A DNA stretch of 35,725 bases from Candidatus Hodarchaeota archaeon (GTDB lineage: Archaea > Asgardarchaeota > Heimdallarchaeia > Hodarchaeales > YT1-039): positions 1 through 35,725 of the forward strand of contig JAEOTF010000251.1 in assembly GCA_016840025.1 (NCBI GenBank). The letters run 5' to 3'. The notes under the pieces are model-generated. The model was given only the letters and a program-made list of their open reading frames with translations. It ran no database searches and was not told the origin of the DNA. The position numbers and the translations under genes are program-made. Position 1 is the first letter of the stretch. Each line of letters starts with the position of its first letter. Below are positions 25,208 through 34,098 of the stretch, in pieces.

Positions 25208-25909
25208 TCACTTCCTAAATACAATACGGGTGTAGGGGTCACCCCAACGTTCAGAAAACATAACACTTTCAAGTGGCCATCGTGATGGGCCTAACATTCG
25301 GTTAGCTTCTGGAACACCTATACAGAACGCTGCTAATGGTCTCCAGTTACGGGGCATTCCAATTTTATCACATATTAGCTCTGTGTGTCGCGGATCTGAG
25401 AAAGGGAATGCTTGATAAGCACAAGCGATCTTATGACCTTCAGATAATAACTTCGTTACAACCAACCACATTTGGAGCAAGCCCATTCCTACAACGACTG
25501 ATCCAAACAGTTCATTAGGGTAGATATATCCAGAATCTTGGTAGCTTTCACTCGCACACCCAAGAATTACAGTATCCGCTTTTTCGGGGTAACGAAAGAG
25601 ATCGCCGTCCTTCATAACTTCATATGTCGCAGCACGACCAGGGTCACCCATCCACCAGAGTCGTCCAGTAGTTGCCTCGTAAGGGGCAGAACCGAATGTG
25701 CGGGACGCCATCTCTTGTGAGATATCCGCAATATACTTTTTTAGAGCTTGGTCTTTTCTAATAACCACATATCGCCACATTTGCATATTTTCAGGACTCG
25801 GCGCGTATTTGGCAGCATCTAAGACGCGTTCTATTAACTCATCAGGAATAGACTCGCCTGTAAACTCCCGAATACTACGCCTTGTACGTATAGCTTCAAC
25901 TACATCCAT
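25208..25909 (-). CDS. Nitroreductase-family FMN oxidoreductase
   Basis: A 233-residue member. The N-terminal IRTRRSIREFTGESI is the FMN-phosphate-binding segment; APSPENMQMWRYVVI (about 37-51) is the second conserved block; ACAYQAFPFSDPRH and GMPRNWRPLAAFCIGVPE close the fold. These enzymes use NAD(P)H to reduce quinones, nitro compounds or enoyl/flavin-linked substrates; in this operon a redox step on acyl-CoA or an electron-transfer role is plausible but unproven. First gene of the operon; ATG with GGAG eight bases upstream. Confidence 0.92.
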   Translation of the reverse strand: MDVVEAIRTRRSIREFTGESIPDELIERVLDAAKYAPSPENMQMWRYVVIRKDQALKKYIADISQEMASRTFGSAPYEATTGRLWWMGDPGRAATYEVMKDGDLFRYPEKADTVILGCASESYQDSGYIYPNELFGSVVVGMGLLQMWLVVTKLLSEGHKIACAYQAFPFSDPRHTELICDKIGMPRNWRPLAAFCIGVPEANRMLGPSRWPLESVMFSERWGDPYTRIVFRK

Positions 25910-26233
25910 TGCCGTGTCTCCGTCTTTTTTTAATCGAAAAAATACTCCTACGGGAATATTAACTATTATTCAAATAATTCTTTTGGCTATATAATTAAGG
26001 CAATTAACTGAATTAAGAATGAACTTGGTTGCAGAGGGGTGAGGAAGAGGATTTATTAAAGTACTCAATGCGTTAGAGTGCATTATATTATAGGCTGTAT
26101 CGCCAAATCAAAATAAATACTCACAAAGTATCTCTTCTGGGCTTTTTTTATAAAAAATAAATGTTTTGAATGAGATTATACTACTCATCATTTCGCGCGT
26201 CATTTCGATCATCATACAGCACTAATCGGACAA
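25910..26233. other. 324-base gap: operon promoter region
   Basis: No gene is seen. Reading on the minus strand it holds a TATA-like box about 80 bases before the nitroreductase start. The TrmB-type regulator gene ends at its right side. Short imperfect repeats are present but none stands out. Confidence 0.5.
25985..25996 (-). promoter_or_regulatory. Possible TATA box of the acyl-CoA operon (ATTATATAGCC)
   Basis: The element reads AATTATATAGCC on the minus strand, about 80 bases before the nitroreductase ATG, implying a leader of about 50 bases. Confidence 0.3.
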
Positions 26234-27925
26234 TTAAGCTGTGGGGAGATTATTCTTCATATGAACAGGTTGACATATTTCCCACAAATTTTTAAAGATT
26301 CGAACCGTCTGTTTCACCATGGTAGAGTTACTTGTAGCAAGAAATGTCCATTCATCTTCTTGAGCACGTTCTAGTGAGGGAATTACAAATGTCTTTTCAT
26401 CTATAAGAATAAATACCCCCATTGATCCTGTTAAAGTCCATGAACGTATATTAATTGTAGCCAAGGAGTTCTCGGGTAATTTTAACTGAGGGATAATGAG
26501 TTTTAGCATTTCATCGTTTACAATAATGTCAAAAGTGATTGAAGGGAGAGCTTGTTGAGTGATAGTATTCCAGATATCGATCATTTTAGTAATGACTTTT
26601 CTATGAAAATCCGAGAGATCAAGAAGAAACACTATTGTTACTTTACTCTGTGCTTCGTTTATAAATGCCCGAATTGCGTCTATAGCTGATTTATAACTAT
26701 AAAAAATACTACTTTCTTTTGGCTCAGACGCTGGGAAGGGAACATAAGGAGGAAACTCAATTAAAGAGCCTTCAACAACCTTTTCACAATCTAATGACAA
26801 TTTACCACGACTAAGAAGTCGAAATTCATGAGAAGAATGCCATAGTTCTTCAAAATATGCCTGTTTTGCAACGGCGGGTTCTTTGGACTCTACATATATT
26901 GCCAATCCAGGAATTACAGAGATATATTCAACAAAAACCCGAGTATCTGGAAGAATCATCACGTCAACCGAAGGAAATTCACGATCTGTCACTCGAATCT
27001 GAAGATCAGGAAACCGTGATAGGATTTCTTTCAGGTCCTCTTCTGATTGAATAGCTAAATAAGACTCCAATAATTCCATACCCAAAATAAGTCGTGCTTT
27101 AGCTCCTCGTTGAGCAGCTTTCAAAGTGGCTCGTGTTAATTCTACGATAATTCTCCTTAATTGATCATCACTTAAACTTCGGGTGAAACTGGAGGTTGAA
27201 CGAGCTAGACAGATTTCTTGAGATTCACCAAGAATTCTAGTCACCTTTTCAAGGATTTGTTGGCCTTGAAGAAGCAATATTTCACCCATTTCTTCGGGAG
27301 AGGAAGCAGTTCCTGATAGCTTCCTAATTTTTTGGTTTAATACCTCAATTCTCTTAATGCCATTTTCCATTTGTCGTATTTGTTTTTCTTTTTCAAGTTT
27401 TATTAATTCTGACGTAGGAAAGATTCTATATTGCTTGGGGCGCGTATCTGAACCAGCTTCCAATAGTCCACGTCGAACGAGAGAACGAATCACGGAGCGA
27501 ATTTTAGTTGGAGAAAGATGTGGAAGAAGCTGAGTAGCCTTTTTAACAGTTAACATTCCATTGGTAGTCTTTAAAAGAAGTGACTCCTCGTCTGTTAGGT
27601 TTAGGAATTCTTTTATATTTGTTTCATCAAAATCAGGGCTCTTTAAACGTTGAATTTGTTCATTCAATTGGCGAAGGAGCCTGTCAATTGAAAACGGATC
27701 AAATCGATATTTACGAGGATAGGAAGGGATTATTTCCAGTAATCTTCGTTCTTCACTAAGAACCCTAAGAATCTCAAAAACATAATATCGAGTGATCTTA
27801 CTGTGTTGAGCGATTTCATTTCCGCTCATTGGTTTAGAATTACGGATTAAATGTTCAAGGATTTTAGAGGAACTTTCAGAAAGCCCTAAGGTCTGAAGTT
27901 CTTTCCAGAGGTCAGACATTGCCAT
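26234..27925 (-). CDS. TrmB-type transcriptional regulator with two HTH domains, 563 aa
   Basis: The N-terminal winged helix (about 6-75: LGLSESSSKILEHLIRNSKPMSGNEIAQHSKITRYYV, given in part) is of TrmB type. A second winged helix spans about 110-170 (TDEESLLLKTTNGMLTVKKA ... SVIRSLVRRGLLEAGSDTRP). A coiled coil follows (about 172-205), then a sensory region of about 350 residues with a phospholipase-D-like alternation of strands and helices (IVELTRATLKAAQRGAKARLI). TrmB proteins usually bind sugars; this one is longer and its ligand is unknown. It lies directly upstream of the acyl-CoA operon on the same strand, so it may control that operon. ATG 27925 was used; ATG 27919 with AGGT before it is a close alternative. 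Confidence 0.8.
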   Translation of the reverse strand: MAMSDLWKELQTLGLSESSSKILEHLIRNSKPMSGNEIAQHSKITRYYVFEILRVLSEERRLLEIIPSYPRKYRFDPFSIDRLLRQLNEQIQRLKSPDFDETNIKEFLNLTDEESLLLKTTNGMLTVKKATQLLPHLSPTKIRSVIRSLVRRGLLEAGSDTRPKQYRIFPTSELIKLEKEKQIRQMENGIKRIEVLNQKIRKLSGTASSPEEMGEILLLQGQQILEKVTRILGESQEICLARSTSSFTRSLSDDQLRRIIVELTRATLKAAQRGAKARLILGMELLESYLAIQSEEDLKEILSRFPDLQIRVTDREFPSVDVMILPDTRVFVEYISVIPGLAIYVESKEPAVAKQAYFEELWHSSHEFRLLSRGKLSLDCEKVVEGSLIEFPPYVPFPASEPKESSIFYSYKSAIDAIRAFINEAQSKVTIVFLLDLSDFHRKVITKMIDIWNTITQQALPSITFDIIVNDEMLKLIIPQLKLPENSLATINIRSWTLTGSMGVFILIDEKTFVIPSLERAQEDEWTFLATSNSTMVKQTVRIFKNLWEICQPVHMKNNLPTA

Positions 27926-28227
27926 TACCTGCAGAAAAATTGTTAGAACTACTTCAATTGAGAAGGACTCATCATAATGTTTATTGTATTATGTAACTTA
28001 ATCCTTAATACTATTCACTTATTTTTTTATCCTCATTTGTGATGGGTGATTCAGAAATTTTTGCCGTGGATTTCAAGGCTTGGTACTCTTAATAGGGTTC
28101 CAAGCCTTCCTCCGTCTCCATTTTCAGCATAAAAGGGAAGAGAACGATCTTTTCACTTTTCACTTTCGTTTCTTTGGTGTAACCGAAGTATTTTTTTCAT
28201 GGACTTTTGCTTCTCATTGTGTTTCCC
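27926..28227. other. 302-base divergent gap between regulator and nuclease genes
   Basis: Holds the promoters of both neighbours. T-rich segments flank 28186. There is no clear ribosome-binding site for the plus-strand gene. Nothing else recognisable. Confidence 0.4.
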
Positions 28228-30396
28228 ATGTCCATTTCAACATCACCCCTAGCTACTCTACGAGCAGAGGTCGACCAACTATCCGACTTAATCCAATCTG
28301 GGACGATTAAAACCCGATCCGAGTTAATCCAGCGGCTTCCAGCTAATAACTCTACAAAATTCAGAATTTTCTCATTACTTTCTCATAACTTTCCTGAGGA
28401 GGAACTTTTCAGTGAGGAAATAAGAGCAACCGATGTCTATAATCAAATATGTTGGCAAAGCTACTCGAAAGAGGATAAAACACTAAACTCACAAGTATAT
28501 TTTATCGCAGAAGCTAAATTTCTTTCAGATGAAGGAAGTCTAGAAGATTTTCGTCCTTTAGTCCTTTATCTCTATCGCCAGGGTTTACTTAGCCCTGAAA
28601 AACAGGAAAGCATTATAGAAGCGCTCTTACTTAAAATTCTTCACACAGAACATGAACCTAAGCTAATAATTCAGCTCTTACTGACTGGGTTAGATTTTAT
28701 GGGGCTTCCTATTAATCCTCCTCGAGATATAGCTACTATTACGCAAAAGATGGATCTATTGGATCTAACGAATCTTCTTTCCGAATTAGATACTGTTGAT
28801 GTGATTTTTTCGCGTCCAACCTATTTGGAAGAAATTGTAGAAAATTTAGACTGGGCACATTTCAAAGAGGAATCTACGGGTTGGTTATCTCAAAAAGTCA
28901 TGGCTCGCGCATTTTCTGCCTATTTTTCGCAACTTCTTCAGGAAGTAAAGGATCAGTTTGATGATACAGAGAAAAAACCTATAGAAGAAGCTATTCCCCA
29001 AATTGAGAATTTCTTAACTGAAAAAAGCCTTGACTTACCGATTTCTTTTTCAAGTGTTTTTCGTTATCTTACAGAGTTAGTTTCACCAACTCCTATCACT
29101 ATGGATTCCATCGATCAAATTCCTCAAGAAATTCTCTCTCATATGCTTCCAAAGTATTCATATAGCACAAAGAAAAAGAATAGGCTTCGATCAATCCACT
29201 TTATCGGAGGATGTGGGATTGGGCGGAGTAGCATTTTGGTAAGCACAGATAAAGCTAATATTCTAATGGATTGGGGATTAGCAGTATCTAACAGCCAAAT
29301 ACCTCATTGGACTCCACAACTTCATGGACTTGATGCAGTACTTATTTCACATGCGCATTTAGATCACGTAGGCGCTTTACCTTTTCTTTATAGCGATTTA
29401 ATAGGTTTTGATGGACCATGGTTCTCATTACCTCTAACAAAACAATTTGCCTCAATACTTCTAAGTAATAACCGAATGTTGCTCACTAAAGGTGTGAAAA
29501 AAAGAGTCAGAAAGAACCATCCCTCGATTTCTGAGTGCATCTCCTCTACTAATCTTGCCAGAGCATTTGATAATTATATCCGTTTAAAACTTAATAATAA
29601 AAAAATTGAGATTTCTCCTGAGGTTCTACTTACTGTTTATCCCGCAGGCCATATTTATGGAAGTGCCGCATTTTATTTGGAAGTTGGAGACAAAACGATC
29701 TTGTATACTGGTGATTTGAATTTAGAAAATTCTGCTTCCTTAAAAGGGGCGGATATTCCTCGTGATGCAGACATAACAATTTTCGATGGAACTTATTGGG
29801 GGAGACCCCCATTCAACCAAGAAAACGCTGAGAAAACTCTAGTTGAAGCAGTGACAAATCACAAACGCACGATTATTCCTGCTTTTTCTTTGGGTAGAAC
29901 TCAGGAGATACTTACTTTACTGGAGCGAAACTCATTAACCAAAGACCGTTTAGTAAGTTTGATAGGTATGGGTGCTCGAATCTCCAAAATTGTTAATCTA
30001 CAGGGAAACTACTCAGTCCCACGCCATTTTGATATAAATTCATTTGAAGAAGACTCAATTCTTATTGCAGGTGGAGGTATGCTCCAAGGCGGCCTAGCGC
30101 GTGAATTACTCGATCACACCCGTGATGATTCACAAACTTCTGTGGTTCTCTGTGGTTATCAAGCTCCGCGAACGCTTGGATGGGCCCTAGATAATGGACT
30201 AACCAAAGATATTTACAAACAGACTATTTATCGAGCACGAATATCCGCACATACGTCTTCTGATGCGCTTCAAACCTTCATCAAGGAAGTAAAAGGTAAA
30301 AAAATTATGGTGCACACTCCATTCAATGAACAAGATGCGATACCCAAGATTCCCTCAGTTACTATTCCTCGTGTTGGTACTAGCATCCAATTCTAA
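28228..30396 (+). CDS. Beta-CASP metallo-beta-lactamase nuclease with long helical N-terminus, 722 aa
   Basis: The C-terminal 400 residues are an RNase of the CPSF/RNase J type. GGCGIGRSS opens the fold at about 327-335, the zinc motif is HAHLDHVG (375-382), the third-motif His is in PAGHIYGSAAF (about 472-482), and the Asp is in YTGDLNLE (about 493-500). The beta-CASP marks are DGTYWG, PAFSLGRTQE, RISAHTSS and VHTPFNEQD. All metal ligands are present. The first 310 residues (NLLSELDTVDVIFSRP and similar) are helical and unlike the KH domains of archaeal FusA/CPSF proteins; I do not recognise them. It probably cuts or trims RNA. ATG 28228 was chosen over TTG 28207; no Shine-Dalgarno site is seen for either. 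Confidence 0.88.
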   Translation: MSISTSPLATLRAEVDQLSDLIQSGTIKTRSELIQRLPANNSTKFRIFSLLSHNFPEEELFSEEIRATDVYNQICWQSYSKEDKTLNSQVYFIAEAKFLSDEGSLEDFRPLVLYLYRQGLLSPEKQESIIEALLLKILHTEHEPKLIIQLLLTGLDFMGLPINPPRDIATITQKMDLLDLTNLLSELDTVDVIFSRPTYLEEIVENLDWAHFKEESTGWLSQKVMARAFSAYFSQLLQEVKDQFDDTEKKPIEEAIPQIENFLTEKSLDLPISFSSVFRYLTELVSPTPITMDSIDQIPQEILSHMLPKYSYSTKKKNRLRSIHFIGGCGIGRSSILVSTDKANILMDWGLAVSNSQIPHWTPQLHGLDAVLISHAHLDHVGALPFLYSDLIGFDGPWFSLPLTKQFASILLSNNRMLLTKGVKKRVRKNHPSISECISSTNLARAFDNYIRLKLNNKKIEISPEVLLTVYPAGHIYGSAAFYLEVGDKTILYTGDLNLENSASLKGADIPRDADITIFDGTYWGRPPFNQENAEKTLVEAVTNHKRTIIPAFSLGRTQEILTLLERNSLTKDRLVSLIGMGARISKIVNLQGNYSVPRHFDINSFEEDSILIAGGGMLQGGLARELLDHTRDDSQTSVVLCGYQAPRTLGWALDNGLTKDIYKQTIYRARISAHTSSDALQTFIKEVKGKKIMVHTPFNEQDAIPKIPSVTIPRVGTSIQF

Positions 30397-30585
30397 AATA
30401 TGTACGTTTAATTTTTAAAAAATAGGAATTAAGGTCGAATAAGAAAATAGATGACTGATGGATTAAAAATGAAAAAGAATATGAGGATAGAATGAAATAA
30501 CGTAAAAATACGAAGCTAATAGAATTTTAGAAAGCCTAATATTGAAAAAGTGAACATAAGTTGCTATGATCAGGAGTGATTTGAA

Positions 30586-31812
30586 ATGAAGAAATGGACG
30601 TTCATGGTTTATTTAGCTGGTGATAATAATCTCGAAGGCTGTGGAACTGAAGATATAAACGAAATGGAACAGGCAGGATCCACGGATGACGTCAATATAC
30701 TTGTACAATTTGACCGAATCCAGGGTTATGACCCTAGTAATGAAGACTGGCGAGGTACAAAACGATTTTACATTACTAAAGGTGGATCGCCTGGTAAAAT
30801 TGAATCAGAGGAAGTAGGGGATTTGGGAGAAACGAATATGGGTAATCCTAAGGTATTGGAAGATTTCATCGAATGGGGTATGAAGAATTATCCTGCAGAG
30901 AAATATGCTTTAATCATCTGGAATCATGGTTCAGGTTGGAAAGAAGACGATGTTTACAGAGCAGCCGAAGATAAAAAGCTTAAATTTGTGAAAGGGCGAT
31001 TTAATCGCGTTGATTGGCGGAATATTTCTCAGGTTTTATTTTCCCCTACATTACAAGAAACTGTAACCATAGCTCCTGATAAGTCAATTGCTTTTGATGA
31101 TTCTAATAGAGACTTCCTTGACAATAGAGAATTAAGGAATGCCATTCATAATGCTACTAAAGGCAAAAAGGGAATCGACGTTTTAGGGATGGATGCTTGC
31201 CTGATGGCTATGATAGAAGTAATATATTACTTGAAAGACTACGTTAAAGTAGTTGTTGCTTCTCAAGAAGTTGAGCCAGGCGATGGATGGCCATATGAAC
31301 GAATATGTACAAATCTTGTTAAAAACCCTGCTATGTCTGCTAATGAACTCGCGAAAATAATTGTTAAAGACTATCTCAAGTCATATGACGAGATTGATGT
31401 CGAAGCAACTCAATCTGCCACTTCAACAGAAAATCTTGAGACCTTCATTACTCAGATTTCCAACCTCGCAGCAGTACTCTTAACCAAGATTCAGACTCCA
31501 GATATACATCAAGCGATCTTTGGCGCTCTCCAAAAAGTCAAACGCTTCTATGATGCCGATTATATAGACTTATATGATTTTTGTAGATTAATCCACAAAA
31601 AAGTCTCTGACAAAAAGATAAAACAACACGCAAAGGATGTTATGGATGCTTTTTCAGAAGTAATAGTGGAAGAGGCACACAACGAGAAAGCGGAGATACA
31701 TGGACTTGCAATCTATTGGCCACAATATCACTACAACAAAAAGTACAACAACTTAGAGTGGTCCAAGAAAACCAAATGGGATGACCTAATAAGAAAATAT
31801 CTTGATGTTTAA
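30586..31812 (+). CDS. Clostripain-family (C11) cysteine peptidase, 408 aa
   Basis: The sequence opens with KKWTFMVYLAGDNNLE, the family's first strand, and has the catalytic pair H114 (LIIWNHGSGW) and C205 (VLGMDACLMAMIEV). There is no signal peptide and no membrane segment, so it is cytosolic, unlike secreted clostripains. It probably cleaves after basic residues. The second half (about 260-380) is helical, and the C-terminus EIHGLAIYWPQYHYN is the usual end block. ATG start with a weak upstream AGGAG. It stands alone with T-rich sequence after the stop. Confidence 0.88.
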   Translation: MKKWTFMVYLAGDNNLEGCGTEDINEMEQAGSTDDVNILVQFDRIQGYDPSNEDWRGTKRFYITKGGSPGKIESEEVGDLGETNMGNPKVLEDFIEWGMKNYPAEKYALIIWNHGSGWKEDDVYRAAEDKKLKFVKGRFNRVDWRNISQVLFSPTLQETVTIAPDKSIAFDDSNRDFLDNRELRNAIHNATKGKKGIDVLGMDACLMAMIEVIYYLKDYVKVVVASQEVEPGDGWPYERICTNLVKNPAMSANELAKIIVKDYLKSYDEIDVEATQSATSTENLETFITQISNLAAVLLTKIQTPDIHQAIFGALQKVKRFYDADYIDLYDFCRLIHKKVSDKKIKQHAKDVMDAFSEVIVEEAHNEKAEIHGLAIYWPQYHYNKKYNNLEWSKKTKWDDLIRKYLDV

Positions 31813-31842
31813 ACATCCTACCCTTTCTTTCTTTTTTAGATA
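31813..31842 (+). terminator. Pyrimidine-rich terminator after the C11 peptidase gene
   Basis: A CT-rich tract including runs of T (CCCTTTCTTTCTTTTTT) directly follows the stop. No hairpin; archaeal termination often uses such T-rich tracts. Confidence 0.35.
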
Positions 31843-31890
31843 TTTAGTATAAGTTTAATTGGCAGTTAAACCCTTAGTAGGGAAGTAAGT

Positions 31891-32334
31891 TTGGTGTCAT
31901 CTTTTAAAATAGATTGGATTATAGACAATGTTCTTGCTGCGTCTAGTCGCCCCAAACGTACAGATCTTCAGACGATATGGAAACAAGGAATACGAATTAT
32001 AGTCACTCTTAGATCTAACCCTTTACCCAATGATTGGCTAGCAGATTTTCAGTTTGAATATCTACACCTACCCATTCGTGACTTTTCTACTCCTACTTTC
32101 AAACAAATTAATCATTTTGTGAAGTTTACCAACTCAGCTCAAAAAAGTGAGCAGCCAGTTCTTGTTCATTGTTTTGCAGGCTTAGGACGAACTGGCACTA
32201 TGATAAGTTGTTATTTAGTGACGAAAGGTATGACGGCAGAAAAGGCCGTACAATTCGTTCGTCAGATTCGTCCAGGCAGTGTTGAGACTATAGAGCAACT
32301 AAAAACCATTAAAGAATATGAAAAGCGCCTGTAA
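31891..32334 (+). CDS. Dual-specificity/PTP-type phosphatase, 147 aa
   Basis: The P-loop HCFAGLGRTGT (about 93-103) has nucleophile C94 and R100; the general acid is D64 in PIRDFSTP. The fold is compact, with no extra domain, in the range of archaeal DSPs. It removes phosphate from Tyr or Ser/Thr of proteins, or possibly from small molecules. The TTG start follows AGGGA seven bases away; the gene lies 78 bases after the C11 protease gene, with no shared operon evident. Confidence 0.9.
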   Translation: MVSSFKIDWIIDNVLAASSRPKRTDLQTIWKQGIRIIVTLRSNPLPNDWLADFQFEYLHLPIRDFSTPTFKQINHFVKFTNSAQKSEQPVLVHCFAGLGRTGTMISCYLVTKGMTAEKAVQFVRQIRPGSVETIEQLKTIKEYEKRL

Positions 32335-32709
32335 TTATCTTAATAAAGTTAAAAATATCTCTAAACCAGAACTAGTAAAGAAGGTCATAAGATAAGATCA
32401 TAAATGGAATAATAACGCTCTAAAATTCGATAATTGGCATGATATCTTCCTGAAACGCTCTAATTACTGGAATCATAAGATAGTTTCCATCTCTCTATAC
32501 AAAAGAAATATTGTCGGCTCAAAAACAAACGAGCGATTTCTGTTAAATCCCTTGTTGTCTCTATTTTGAGTAATTGTAAGTACTGAATTCTATTAAAAAC
32601 AATTGGAATAGGGTGTTTTAAGTTCTTACTTAGATAGAATAGGAAACTTAGCATTATTATGCCCGCTATTCTAAGTAAAACAACCATTAATTAAAAAGGA
32701 AGAGGTAAT
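32335..32709. other. 375-base gap with one weak minus-strand ORF
   Basis: A 75-residue minus-strand ORF (32460-32687) has no ribosome-binding site and no recognisable family. Its N-terminus looks like a single hydrophobic helix. I give it low odds. No RNA gene or repeat is seen in the rest. Confidence 0.35.
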
Positions 32710-32949
32710 ATGAAAATACCATCAATAACTGATAAGAAATGGGAAGAAATCGTTACTGGAAAAAGGCAATACGAATATGCTTTTTTTCCTGTTAAATTAC
32801 TTTTAACATGACAAATGATAGCAATAAAACGAAACCCAGGACCAATGACTGTTCTGAAAGGTGCTCGGGAGTTAAGAGAGATGTTTGTTAAAAATAAACA
32901 ACTACCTAAAGTACAAAAGGATATAAAAACAATTTTTGGAGAGAAATAA
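32710..32949 (+). pseudogene. Small gene with an in-frame TGA (codon 34)
   Basis: ATG with AGAGGT just upstream starts KIPSITDKKWEEIVTGKRQY and runs to LLLT, then TGA at 32809-32811. The same frame continues with QMIAIKRNPGPMTVLKGARE and ends at TAA 32947-32949 (codon 80), directly before the next gene. Both halves have coherent charged/helical composition. The reading fits a single 79-residue protein with a nonsense change at codon 34, perhaps from CGA or AGA. The downstream gene follows at once, so the two formed an operon. Recoding of TGA is unlikely, because other genes here stop with TGA. Confidence 0.55.
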
Positions 32950-32950
32950 T

Positions 32951-33946
32951 ATGAGTAACAGAGTAATGTTTGATTTGGAAGAAGTAAAAGCGCAAATTGC
33001 ACAGCAAAAAAATCTTTTATTAGCTGGTGATGAGGAGACTTTAAAGCAACTACCTACTGGTAACTGGATTGGTGGAACCATACCTTATTTTATGGGAGAG
33101 GATGGAGGGCTTTCTACCCGAGAAAAGATTTATGTTACAGAATTACCTGATTTTATTGTCAATGCAGCTATAAAGGTATATGACGAGGAAACCATCAACA
33201 CAGTATATAATGATGCTCCTGAAAACGGTTTTAGTGTAATTATTATCCCTGCTTCGAGTGCAATACATCTTTCATTTGCATTAAATGCACCAGACTACCC
33301 CAGTTTTGCAACACGTCCATTAATTGGTTGGATTTCAGGAATGCACTTGGATGATCTAGGGAAAACTTCTGCCAAGGTGGTTAACGGTAAAACTATGGAA
33401 GTATTTGAAAATTCTGCTGTTGTAATGCACATCACTCTCCCAGAAAATAAGTATGCAGAAATTAATATTCTTAATATCTTTAATCAAGGTGAAAGCGATG
33501 TAATCTCCTTTCTAGAAGACAGTTTTAGTGCTAAGGAGGCATATATTAATGGAAAAAAGCAAATTTTCGCAGAATATGTTAAAGAAAAGGGATTGGACAC
33601 CCGATTTCCTCTTGTTGCAAACTATTTTGGAGAAATGATTAACATTAGCTTTCAAAACGTGGATGAGGAGAATAAAATAGTTAATTTTTATGCTCCTGTC
33701 TTTAAAGGGATAGACTATCGTCAAGCTGCCGAAGTAGGTGACTATGTGTCAGAATTTACAACTCAAATGCCGAAGGTTACGGAGAAAATAGCCTTTTCCT
33801 GTAATTGTATTCTTAACTATCTGTATTCGGAACTCGAAGGAAAACAGACAGGTGTACCTGGACCTATGACATTCGGTGAAATTGCTTACCAATTATTAAA
33901 TCAGACACTGGCATATATAACAATTAACGACATTGATTCAGAATAA
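32951..33946 (+). CDS. FIST-C-like hypothetical protein, 331 aa
   Basis: ATG 32951 was chosen because GGAG lies about nine bases before it and the alternative TTG 32936 sits on that site. It is a soluble protein. The last third (KIAFSCNCILNYLYSELEGK ... PMTFGEIAYQLLNQTLAYITI) resembles the end of the FIST C domain: a Cys-containing strand, an E-x-E helix, GEIA and an N-x-T strand. The first part has alternating strands and helices (FSVIIIPASSAIHLSFALN). FIST proteins are thought to bind small ligands. The match is weak. It follows the small broken gene without a gap. Confidence 0.5.
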   Translation: MSNRVMFDLEEVKAQIAQQKNLLLAGDEETLKQLPTGNWIGGTIPYFMGEDGGLSTREKIYVTELPDFIVNAAIKVYDEETINTVYNDAPENGFSVIIIPASSAIHLSFALNAPDYPSFATRPLIGWISGMHLDDLGKTSAKVVNGKTMEVFENSAVVMHITLPENKYAEINILNIFNQGESDVISFLEDSFSAKEAYINGKKQIFAEYVKEKGLDTRFPLVANYFGEMINISFQNVDEENKIVNFYAPVFKGIDYRQAAEVGDYVSEFTTQMPKVTEKIAFSCNCILNYLYSELEGKQTGVPGPMTFGEIAYQLLNQTLAYITINDIDSE

Positions 33947-34098
33947 ACAGCTAATTTATTAGCTCCCCCATCTTTTTTTTTCAATAGTATTTTAAGTAAA
34001 TTTCTGTGTAAAAATCCTCTAAATTTTAAAACTGGTTTAAAAAATAGAAACTGTAAGTAGTTACATTGTTTATTTAGTTGAAGAAAGGAGTAAGAGTC

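Noticed and set aside
32460..32687. 75-residue minus-strand ORF
   Set aside because: No ribosome-binding site, no recognisable motif; the one hydrophobic helix can arise from AT-rich sequence. Kept only as a note in the gap entry.
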